NCBI GenBank assembly: GCA_021810245.1
Contig: JAJZJF010000005.1
Coordinates: 1-50,902 of the forward strand
DNA: 50,902 nucleotides
From: a bacterium
GTDB taxonomy: Bacteria; Elusimicrobiota; Elusimicrobia; UBA1565; UBA9628
Reading direction: 5' to 3'
Shown here: positions 41,661-49,133 of the stretch, one piece after another
Layout of the letters: each line of letters begins with the position of its first letter
Numbering within the stretch: the first letter of the stretch is position 1
The notes under the pieces: model-generated
Databases searched by the model: none
Seen by the model: the letters and a program-made list of their open reading frames with translations, nothing else
What the model was told of the DNA's origin: nothing
Translations under genes and position numbers: made by a program

Positions 41661-42944
41661 CCCGGCGATCAGCGCGGTGGATTGTCCCTCGCGGGTTTGG
41701 CCCGATGAGGCAACGGTCTCCGCGGTGGAGGGCGGTTTTGTCAATGACGATGGCGCGGTTGATGCGGGAGCGGCGGACGTGGCGGCACTTTGGGGCCGAT
41801 TCTTGCGCTTTAAAACAAATCTCCAAGTCACGAGGAGCAAGAATAAAGCGATTACAACCCCGATTTCTTCCATGGTCTTAATCCGCGCGGCTTCTTGATT
41901 GGCTTGTGCTTCGGCGGCCTTTTGGACTTGCGCCGCATGAGCCGCCGCTGCCGCTCGCGCGGCCTTATTAGAAATCCACACGCGCACATGCTTCGTCCCA
42001 TCCCCAGAGACGATTCGCTTGCCGTCTGGGGAATAACTTACGGAGCGGACATAACTCCCCACATCCTTGGACTTCCACAGCTCTTCACCGCTCATTGCGT
42101 CCCACACGCGCACATGGTTCGTATCATCTCCAGAGACGATTCGCTTGCCGTCCGGGGAATAAGTTACGGAGAAGACAGCGCCCACATCCTTGGACTTCCA
42201 CAACTCTTTCCCGCTCACTGCGTCCCACACGCGCACATGCTGCGTCTCATCCCCAGAAACGATTCGTTTGCCGTCGGGGGAATAACTTACGGAGTTGACA
42301 AAACTCCCCACATCCTTGGACTTCCACTGCTCTTCACCGCTCGCTGCGTCCCACACGCGCACATGGCCGCTATTACCATAATAACCATCCCCGGAGACGA
42401 TTCGCTTGCCGTCAGGGGAATAACTTACGGACCAGACATAACTCCCCACATCCTTGGACTTCCACTGCTCTTCACCGCTCGCTGCGTCCCACACACGCAC
42501 ATGGTCTGTCCAATCCCCAGAGACGATTCGCTTGCCGTCTGGGGAATAACTTACGGAGACGACAGTATTTCCCACATTCTTGGACTCCCACTGCTCTTCA
42601 CCGCTCGCTGCGTCCCACACGCGCACATGGCCGCCATTATCTCCAGAGACGATTCGCTTGCCGTCTGGGGAATAACTTACGGAGACGACAGTATTTCCCA
42701 CATTCTTGGACTCCCACTGCTCTTCACCGCTCGCTGCGTCCCACACGCGCACATGGCCGCCATTATCCCCAGAGACGATTCGCTTGCCGTCTGGGGAATA
42801 ACTTACGGAGACGACAAAATTCCCCACATTCGACGTCCACAGCTCTGTAAACCCTTGCGCGGAAGCGGGCCTTAGAGACGCAAATATAAGACAAAAAAGA
42901 ATAAAGTGAAAACAGATTCTCTTGAACGCCAGTTTGTTGAGCAT
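40887..42944 (-). CDS. Receptor Ser/Thr kinase with seven WD40 repeats
   Basis: A 685-residue membrane kinase. A signal peptide (FILFCLIFASLRPASA) leads to seven near-identical WD40 repeats of about 42 residues (consensus SVSYSPDGKRIVSGD..HVRVWDAASGEE, about 30-330), which close one seven-bladed propeller outside the cytoplasm. A membrane helix (EIGVVIALFLLLVTWRFVL, about 360-380), a Ser/Thr-rich linker and a PknB-type kinase (about 423-685) follow: GQGGMG, VAIKKM, VIHRDLKPSNIMV, VMDFGIAG, YMSPEQ. All catalytic residues are present. The kinase is identical to that of the gene at 43016, and the two share a 787-bp DNA repeat. It probably senses a periplasmic cue and phosphorylates a FHA-bearing partner. 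Confidence 0.92.
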   Translation of the reverse strand: MLNKLAFKRICFHFILFCLIFASLRPASAQGFTELWTSNVGNFVVSVSYSPDGKRIVSGDNGGHVRVWDAASGEEQWESKNVGNTVVSVSYSPDGKRIVSGDNGGHVRVWDAASGEEQWESKNVGNTVVSVSYSPDGKRIVSGDWTDHVRVWDAASGEEQWKSKDVGSYVWSVSYSPDGKRIVSGDGYYGNSGHVRVWDAASGEEQWKSKDVGSFVNSVSYSPDGKRIVSGDETQHVRVWDAVSGKELWKSKDVGAVFSVTYSPDGKRIVSGDDTNHVRVWDAMSGEELWKSKDVGSYVRSVSYSPDGKRIVSGDGTKHVRVWISNKAARAAAAAHAAQVQKAAEAQANQEAARIKTMEEIGVVIALFLLLVTWRFVLKRKNRPQSAATSAAPASTAPSSLTKPPSTAETVASSGQTREGQSTALIAGKYELLRQIGQGGMGLVYEAKDHSLGRRVAIKKMRPEVAMNPKEKARFLDEAKIVAQLRHPSIVDIHEIIEESNEVYLVFEYVEGQNLAEMIAKHGKLAAAEMGSVLGGVCRALAFAHSKKVIHRDLKPSNIMVTKAEGAKVMDFGIAGQALDAMSRVSRVETAGTFAYMSPEQHLGKWDARSDIYSLGATIYEALTGDIPFRGPDFLAQKERSVFKPLTEILPDCNVRLNEIIVRCLKPDPKERFQTIEEFARAAGV
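42000..42836. repeat. Tandem WD40-coding repeats, about 126 bp each
   Basis: Six to seven units of about 126 bp encode the WD40 blades with high DNA identity; units around 42541-42666 and 42667-42792 differ by a single base. Such identity implies recent expansion or homogenisation. Confidence 0.85.
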
Positions 42945-43002
42945 TAGGACAATTTTATAACATGTGGAAACACTCCTAAAATTTTCTTACAAGATAATTT
43001 TC

Positions 43003-43789
43003 AGCTTTCTTATCTTTAAACCCCGGCGGCGCGGGCGAATTCTTCTATCGTTTGAAAACGTTCCTTGGGATCGGGCTTTAAACATCGGACAATAATTTCA
43101 TTGAGACGAACATTGCAGTCGGGTAGAATCTCGGTAAGAGGTTTAAAGACGGAGCGCTCCTTTTGCGCCAAAAAGTCCGGGCCGCGGAAGGGGATATCCC
43201 CGGTCAAGGCTTCGTAAATGGTCGCCCCCAAAGAGTAGATGTCCGAGCGCGCATCCCATTTCCCCAAGTGCTGCTCCGGCGACATATAAGCGAAAGTCCC
43301 GGCGGTTTCAACTCGGCTCACTCGGCTCATCGCGTCCAGCGCCTGACCTGCGATGCCAAAATCCATCACTTTCGCTCCCTCCGCCTTCGTCACCATGATA
43401 TTGGAGGGCTTTAAATCTCGATGAATCACCTTTTTTGAGTGGGCAAAAGCCAGGGCTCTACAAACCCCGCCGAGCACAGACCCCATTTCAGCCGCCGCTA
43501 GTTTCCCGTGTTTGGCGATCATTTCCGCCAAGTTTTGGCCCTCGACATATTCAAAGACCAAATAGACTTCGTTGGATTCCTCTATGATTTCATGGATATC
43601 CACAATCGAAGGATGGCGAAGTTGGGCCACAATTTTGGCTTCATCCAAAAAGCGAGCTTTCTCCTTGGGATTCATCGCCACCTCGGGACGCATCTTTTTT
43701 ATCGCGACTCTGCGCCCCAATGAATGATCTTTTGCCTCATAGACCAATCCCATGCCTCCTTGGCCGATTTGGCGCAAAAGCTCGTATTT
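43003..43789. repeat. 787-bp duplicated kinase segment, copy 2
   Basis: Copy of 40874-41660 at offset 2129, same orientation. Confidence 0.95.
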
Positions 43790-44320
43790 GCCGGCTATGA
43801 GCGTCTTGTTTTCGGACACGGTAGGTTTTTGTATTTCCGACACGATACAGGTTTGCTTGGGCTCTGGGTTTGGATTAGAGGGGACTTGAAGGACGGATGC
43901 GCCACCCTTAGTTGGAAGCCATTTCCTAGCCTCGTCTCGATTGATTTCTTCTGCGCAGCGATAAGCTCTATACATACCCAAAATCCAGAAGATGAGTATG
44001 ACTAGCAAGAATAGTGGTACGAAAAAGATGTATATGGCCGACACCAATAATTTTAGACTGGAGTTGGGTAGTATGGCTAACAGGAATGCTAGCCCTAAGA
44101 TGGGTATGGCTAGCAGGAATGGTAACATCAGGAACTTAAGGCCCATAAAAATCCCATCTCTGGCTTTTCCTAAATAAATATGCCCCAGTCCGGGCCAGAG
44201 TGAAGATAAGAGTGCCGCAATGAGAGGTATTTTTAAGTTTTTCTCATAGCCACATTTTAGACACACCGTCGCTCTATCTGAGGCTTCTGTTTTGCATTCG
44301 GGACATTGAAGCATCGGCAT
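43016..44320 (-). CDS. Membrane Ser/Thr kinase with zinc-ribbon and TM2-like domain
   Basis: A 434-residue protein. A zinc ribbon (CPECKTEASDRATVCLKCGY, 5-24) precedes several membrane segments at about 31-125, including a TM2-type block SSLWPGLGHIYLGKARDG, then a short linker and a PknB-type kinase (about 172-434) identical to that of the gene at 40887. Unlike that gene it has no extracellular domain, so the sensor half is replaced. AGGAAGG lies before the ATG. Its own promoter is only weakly visible (TTGAGG-17 nt-TAACAT). It is upstream of the WD40 kinase on the same strand. Confidence 0.92.
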   Translation of the reverse strand: MPMLQCPECKTEASDRATVCLKCGYEKNLKIPLIAALLSSLWPGLGHIYLGKARDGIFMGLKFLMLPFLLAIPILGLAFLLAILPNSSLKLLVSAIYIFFVPLFLLVILIFWILGMYRAYRCAEEINRDEARKWLPTKGGASVLQVPSNPNPEPKQTCIVSEIQKPTVSENKTLIAGKYELLRQIGQGGMGLVYEAKDHSLGRRVAIKKMRPEVAMNPKEKARFLDEAKIVAQLRHPSIVDIHEIIEESNEVYLVFEYVEGQNLAEMIAKHGKLAAAEMGSVLGGVCRALAFAHSKKVIHRDLKPSNIMVTKAEGAKVMDFGIAGQALDAMSRVSRVETAGTFAYMSPEQHLGKWDARSDIYSLGATIYEALTGDIPFRGPDFLAQKERSVFKPLTEILPDCNVRLNEIIVRCLKPDPKERFQTIEEFARAAGV

Positions 44321-44445
44321 AAAACACCTTCCTATTTCTCCTCATTGGTGCGTCTTTTTCCCAACTTGATGTTACCAAGCCGGGGAAATCGCCTCAACTT
44401 TTTTCAACTATTATCGTGACATGCTCCCTTGACGCGCTCATGATT

Positions 44446-45168
44446 TTATTGGCAGAGAATCTCAATATTACCATCATTTATAAGTTCATAGACGCCGATT
44501 TGCAATTTTTGGATGAGTTTTTTGAGCTTGGGACGGAGATTGATTTTATTTACTTCCTTTGCTTCCTTCAGCGCAAGGCAACCTTCTGGTTTCCCCTGAA
44601 GAAGAACCGCTTTATAAATCTCGGACTGGGGATTTGTGTTAAAGTCGCATCGAAATTTTTCAGGGTCAAGTTGCAGATAATAGGTCTCAATCTCAAGGAC
44701 AGTTTTTAGAAGCGTATCACTCGTGTTGTTCAACTTGAATTCAATCAGGTAAAAGCTATTCTTTGATTCATTGTAGGTCACCAAATCGATTTTCCCGGCT
44801 CTGTCTCCACGTATATTTTTTAGAGGAACCTGATATTCTATCACCTTGCCTAGCGTGCCTAGTTTGGCCTTAGTATTGAACAGGCATCCTGCATACTGCT
44901 CTTCCTTCCTATTACTTTTGGTTTTCTGGAACTTTGCCCCCAGGTGAGGATTATAAGTCTCTTCCCGCGAGATGGTTCCTATTCCTTTCAGCCACCCGGA
45001 GTTCTTTTTCTCCAACAGCAGTCCTGCAATAATCTCGGAAGAGAGTTCGTTAGAATCATTCGTTCTACCGCTCCAATTGACACAGTCTGCCTTATAGATG
45101 GTTTCAGGTTTTTTGATGCTCTCCGCTATCTTGTTCTGCACCTGCTTACAATTATATTTTTTAGGCAT
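44446..45168 (-). CDS. PD-(D/E)XK-like nuclease-fold protein, unknown
   Basis: A 240-residue protein with a candidate PD-(D/E)XK core: GKIDLVTYNESKNSFYLIEF and K on the following strand (D-x15-E-x-K pattern). An N-terminal helical segment (KYNCKQVQNKIAESIKK) precedes it, and the C-terminal part is charged. GGGAGG lies before the ATG. It lies between the TM2 kinase gene (gap 125 bp) and the LPP20-like gene on the same strand. Whether it is a defence nuclease or a binding protein is open. Confidence 0.6.
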   Translation of the reverse strand: MPKKYNCKQVQNKIAESIKKPETIYKADCVNWSGRTNDSNELSSEIIAGLLLEKKNSGWLKGIGTISREETYNPHLGAKFQKTKSNRKEEQYAGCLFNTKAKLGTLGKVIEYQVPLKNIRGDRAGKIDLVTYNESKNSFYLIEFKLNNTSDTLLKTVLEIETYYLQLDPEKFRCDFNTNPQSEIYKAVLLQGKPEGCLALKEAKEVNKINLRPKLKKLIQKLQIGVYELINDGNIEILCQ

Positions 45169-45220
45169 ATTTCCTCCCTTATTTTATTTGTTTTTACGGT
45201 GATGAAGGGGAGATTCATTT

Positions 45221-46798
45221 TCATTTAACCCCTCTCAGTTTCTCCGTGAGAAATTTGGATATCCGAAACAAGACGCGGCTTGTGGATTTTGTTTTGGCTT
45301 GATGGGACCTCATGGCGCTGCTCTTGGCAGCGGGGCCATCGGAATCAAAAACGGGTTCGCCGTTGGGAAGGGCGTAGAGAGAAAGCGCGCTTTGCGCCCA
45401 TCCTTGGTAGAGGTCATAGTCGCCGACTTTTTGGCTGCTATCCTGGATGGAGACCAGGAGCAGATAGTCCGCATGAAGATCCACGGCTTTTTGAATCCTG
45501 GACTTTAAATTCATCGCGCGGCCCGGTATTTCCATTCCGCTAAACCCCTGGGAAACCAAGACTCTTTTAATGGAGGTGGCCAGTTTCTCTCGCAGGTTCT
45601 CATCTGGAGCCAACGCCGCAAAGGCGACGGAACGCGCCTTAATGAGGTCCACCGTGCATTGGGGGGCCGAGAAAAAACGGGGAATAGAGCCTGTTTTAAA
45701 AAGGGCGGCTCCGTCCACCTCGACTTGAAGAGTGGCGCGAGATTGGGAAGGGTCTATGCGCACGATGGGAATCTGGGCCAAGCCGCGGGAGTCCGTCATG
45801 AGCGCATGTCTCGCGAGTGTCCCGCGTCCTTCTGAAAAATCAGACTTAAGAGAAAGACCCTTGATGGGAACGTGAATTCCGCCGCGAGCGTCTTTGTAGG
45901 AAGCCTCAATTTGCGGGCTCTGATTAATCTTCCCCTCAGCGCTATAGGTGATACGGTTGGGATGAGCGGCAAGCGAAATATTCTCAAGAATGCCGCTGAT
46001 TTTTCCGGCCAGAAAACTTTGCATTTCCTGTTTGCGTTTGTCCATGCGCATTTCGACGGGGCTTTCTCCCCAATAACCGGAAAGAGTGTTTTGAGCCAAG
46101 ATCAAGTCCCGCAAACCGCTCATCACGCGCTTAGATGCCAGTTCTTTTTCGCCCTCTTCCGCGAGGCCTTCAACCCGCTCCTTTTTGAGGGAGAGCTGCT
46201 TCTCCGCTATCTCGTGGTATTTCTTTTGAGGAACGGAAAGGAGAACATCCACAAATCCCTTCTGAGGATAATCCAGAAATTTTTTGATCGCAAGATAAAG
46301 ACTGTTTTCCGGATCGGCCAAAACAAGATGCGTTCTCAAATCTATAGCGTCTTCAATTTGCTCTTTCTCCACATGAGAGGAACCGGAAGCGTTATAGCTG
46401 TATCGACTTTGAGATTGAGAGGTGATGGTCACTTGGATGCGCTTAGCCAGCCGCTCAAGGGCCAAGCTATAGGCTTTGTCATAAGCCTCCTCGGCATGCC
46501 CTTTGTGGATTTCCGCCGAGGCGTCTGCGGCATAGTAGTCCGGATCATGCTCCAGCTTCTCAATCAAGGCTCCAATGTCGGGAGGATTCTGAACGGGAGC
46601 CGCGAGAGGTTTGACGCCGGGTTTAGCTGTAGTTTGAGAGGGGGAAAAATTGGAAAGATGCTCTTGGGCTTGTTGCGCCTGATTTTCAAGAGAGGATTCG
46701 GAATCGGAAGGAGATGTATTTTGGGATTTCAGATGAGGAGTTATCATCAAACACAAGGCCAAGGCGCAAAAAACAGCGAGACGTTTTTTATTGGTCAT
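45221..46798 (-). CDS. LPP20/LpoB-like exported protein
   Basis: A 525-residue exported protein. The start at 46798 (GGGAG before ATG) is chosen because the longer frame overlaps the FHA gene and lacks a start context; its ATG overlaps that gene's TGA (ATGA). A signal peptide (LAVFCALALCLMITP) is followed by a Gln-rich segment, then an LPP20-like domain (AYDKAYSLALERLAKRIQVT, QIEDAIDLRTHLVLADPENS). The C-terminal part (KLATSIKRVLVSQGFSGMEI, ADYLLLVSI) resembles LpoB/CsgG-type envelope proteins. It may sit in the periplasm or outer membrane as a partner of the FHA protein. Confidence 0.65.
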   Translation of the reverse strand: MTNKKRLAVFCALALCLMITPHLKSQNTSPSDSESSLENQAQQAQEHLSNFSPSQTTAKPGVKPLAAPVQNPPDIGALIEKLEHDPDYYAADASAEIHKGHAEEAYDKAYSLALERLAKRIQVTITSQSQSRYSYNASGSSHVEKEQIEDAIDLRTHLVLADPENSLYLAIKKFLDYPQKGFVDVLLSVPQKKYHEIAEKQLSLKKERVEGLAEEGEKELASKRVMSGLRDLILAQNTLSGYWGESPVEMRMDKRKQEMQSFLAGKISGILENISLAAHPNRITYSAEGKINQSPQIEASYKDARGGIHVPIKGLSLKSDFSEGRGTLARHALMTDSRGLAQIPIVRIDPSQSRATLQVEVDGAALFKTGSIPRFFSAPQCTVDLIKARSVAFAALAPDENLREKLATSIKRVLVSQGFSGMEIPGRAMNLKSRIQKAVDLHADYLLLVSIQDSSQKVGDYDLYQGWAQSALSLYALPNGEPVFDSDGPAAKSSAMRSHQAKTKSTSRVLFRISKFLTEKLRGVK

Positions 46799-48609
46799 GC
46801 TTTCTCCCTGGCCCGATAAGAGAGACCTTTGTATTCCAAGGTGGCGCCGGGATAAAGAACTTGGCACTTCCCGGGAGTGATAAAAAGGAGAGCGGCCTCT
46901 GAAACAACGAAGCGGCAACGACCGCCATTGCGGGGCATAAGTCCAAGATCGCTTGCATCGCAAGGGATTTCCTGAATCGGGCAAAAAACGTCGTGCTTTT
47001 TGCTGGAAAGGACGAGGCCCAGCAGCTGCCGCGCCGTTTGCGGCTGTTTGACCGTCAAATTAACCGGCGCGGAATCTGAGGCCAATCGAGTTTCTAAAGT
47101 CGGCGCGGCGCCTGAAAATAAACCAATCTGATACTCAACGGCGCCACCGAGATTGAGGATGTCGCCATCTTCCAGGCGCGAACGCGTCAGCGCTTCTCCA
47201 CGGTGTTTGGTTCCATTGGTGCTGTCCAAATCCTCGGCAACTACAGAATTTCCCATCAGACTGATTTTGAGGTGCTTGCGGCTGATCCGCTCGTCATCAA
47301 TCTCGATATCGGTCTCAATGCGGCCTATTGTCAAAACATCGGCTTTAATAATGATAATTTTCTTCCCCACTTTCTCTGGGATAAGAAAGAGACGATGGGT
47401 TTTGCGTGAGTCCTCCAGATCGCGCCTGAGCGCTCCGGCGCGGGAATTGACGGGATTGAGGCTGAGAGCTTTCTCGATATTATCCTGCGCCGCGCGGACA
47501 TCGTTTTCGGATAGATTTCTATGCGCCGCTTCAATCAAATCATTGGAACGCGCAATTTTATCTTGCGCCAAGCGGGCAACTTCTCCTTCAAGCCGATTAT
47601 AGATGGCTTTGAGGCCTGGATGGTAGGGAAGAAGCGTTTTTAAACGATCGCCATTGTCGATATCTTCAGGGATAAGCGTTTTCCCTGATGACTGCGACTC
47701 GCGCAGCGCCAGATCAAGTTTTTTATATTCAACCTGAGCTTGTTGAAATTTCTGGGGATCTCCACCGGTCCAATCCATCAGCCTTTGGCGAAAGGCATAG
47801 AGATCGTTGTTGTCTGGCAACACCCACAGGCAGGAATCAACGAGGCGCAAGGCGGCCATGACATCCCCATTTCCCCAATAGCGCTCAAGGCTTTCAAAGG
47901 CCGATGGAAGTCCCTGAACCATCCGGCGGCGTTTCAACGTGAAATAAAATTCCTGTCCAATGAGAAAAATAAAACAGCAGGCGAAAAGGGTGGAAGAGGT
48001 TTTAAACCCTGAACGGACATTGCGGCGTGTCTGAAGAAAACGGCTTGAGAGCCCCGGCGGAGTCAATGCGCTGGCGGCTGAAATAAGAATTTTCCCACGA
48101 GCGTCTAAAATGCGAATTTCGGCCTCGTAATCGAGGAGCATTCCAGGCACTGGGCGTAAACGGGCTTGAGACACATAGACGCTTTTTAATTTCCCCGCTT
48201 CGACGATCCGGAGAACCGCCTCCGGATCCACCAATCCCTTTTTCATAAGGACATTGACTTGTGAGACTAATTGGGACATGTCCGCCGCCGGCGCGAGCAA
48301 TCGCCAACCGGGATAGCCGATGAGCGTGGCATTGAGGTCGTCTTTAAGCGCCTGCAGATTGGGGATGTCATCGGAATTTCTAGCGGAGATATTGATCTCG
48401 TCAATGGAGGCCAGCCCTCCGTGCAATTTTAGATGAGCCGCTTGTTTTTGAATGCTGCGCGAAAGCGCCTGAAGGGCTGGTCCCATGGGAATAAAGGGCG
48501 GCGGCGGAACCGATAGATTTTGCCAGGCCCAGGCGGATAAAATAAGAAAAACCGCCATTGCCGACATAAGAATTTTACGGCGCTTGCCGTAAATATCGGG
48601 CAAAGACAT
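46795..48609 (-). CDS. Membrane protein with TPR-like region and FHA domain
   Basis: A 604-residue protein with an N-terminal membrane helix (SAMAVFLILSAWAW), an exported or soluble domain at about 40-195, a second hydrophobic segment at about 205-220 (TLFACCFIFLIGQEFYF), a helical TPR-like region and a FHA domain at about 410-500: VLTIGRIETDIEIDDERISR, KHLKISL, LDSTNGTKHRG carry the phosphothreonine-binding Arg, Ser and Asn pattern. It is translationally coupled to the LPP20-like gene. A FHA reader next to two Ser/Thr kinases is the classic pairing, so this protein is a probable substrate or sensor of their phosphorylation. Confidence 0.82.
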   Translation of the reverse strand: MSLPDIYGKRRKILMSAMAVFLILSAWAWQNLSVPPPPFIPMGPALQALSRSIQKQAAHLKLHGGLASIDEINISARNSDDIPNLQALKDDLNATLIGYPGWRLLAPAADMSQLVSQVNVLMKKGLVDPEAVLRIVEAGKLKSVYVSQARLRPVPGMLLDYEAEIRILDARGKILISAASALTPPGLSSRFLQTRRNVRSGFKTSSTLFACCFIFLIGQEFYFTLKRRRMVQGLPSAFESLERYWGNGDVMAALRLVDSCLWVLPDNNDLYAFRQRLMDWTGGDPQKFQQAQVEYKKLDLALRESQSSGKTLIPEDIDNGDRLKTLLPYHPGLKAIYNRLEGEVARLAQDKIARSNDLIEAAHRNLSENDVRAAQDNIEKALSLNPVNSRAGALRRDLEDSRKTHRLFLIPEKVGKKIIIIKADVLTIGRIETDIEIDDERISRKHLKISLMGNSVVAEDLDSTNGTKHRGEALTRSRLEDGDILNLGGAVEYQIGLFSGAAPTLETRLASDSAPVNLTVKQPQTARQLLGLVLSSKKHDVFCPIQEIPCDASDLGLMPRNGGRCRFVVSEAALLFITPGKCQVLYPGATLEYKGLSYRAREKA

Positions 48610-48670
48610 TCTACACCCTCCCGTCGCTTTTAAATGTCAGTTCAGCGGTATTAATAGAATCCTGACAAGT

Positions 48671-48698
48671 AGTGTAACAGGAATTGTTGATTTGTCAA
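48671..48698 (-). promoter_or_regulatory. Promoter of the FHA/LPP20 operon
   Basis: TTGACA (48693-48698), 16-nt spacer, TACACT (48671-48676) on the minus strand, about 55 nt of leader before the ATG at 48609, which has GGGAGGG upstream. Confidence 0.6.
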
Positions 48699-49133
48699 TA
48701 TTCGGCGAGCCGACACCATTTCGCCATGAGCGTATGAATCGAGGACAGTCTCCCTAAATCCCATGAGGCCAAACGGCGCGGGAATTAAGTAACTTGTCAC
48801 CGTAAGGCGTCGCAAAATAATCCTGATTCAGGCTGGATGACACCTAAATTTGAATAAAACCGCTATTTAAACGTCCAATCAACCGAACAAACTCGCCTTT
48901 TTTATTGTTTCTCAACGGAGAGCAATCTGTTATTTCTAATGGTAATGTGTGGATTTTAAGGTCATTTTAGGCTTTTAAGGCGTTTTAGGCGTCAAAATAT
49001 CCACGAGACCGAACAGAATTTGTGGGGGTAACCGAACAGCTTCTAAAACCTGGGAGGGTTGTCGGCAATCTGAAATTGGTCTTGCGGGGAATGCGGGCGT
49101 CCGCTAAACGACAGAGAGAGGCGAAACCGGGTA
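48699..49133. other. Intergenic region with ACCGAACA repeats
   Basis: No convincing gene. ACCGAACA occurs three times (48882-48889, 49008-49015, 49031-49038), and a TTTTAGG/TTTTAAGG-rich stretch lies at about 48955-48995. It sits between the FHA operon promoter and the end of the right integrase gene. A replication or recombination role cannot be shown. Confidence 0.5.

Noticed and set aside
42000-42836. CRISPR-like repeat array
   Set aside because: The repeats are in-frame protein-coding WD40 units of about 126 bp without spacers.
41895-42875. A 326-codon open frame opposite the WD40 repeats
   Set aside because: It is a shadow: the repeat lacks stops on both strands, and the encoded protein simply mirrors the repeat pattern.
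46799-46984. N-terminal extension of the LPP20-like protein
   Set aside because: It lies inside the FHA gene, lacks a ribosome site, and the ATG at 46798 has one and a signal peptide.
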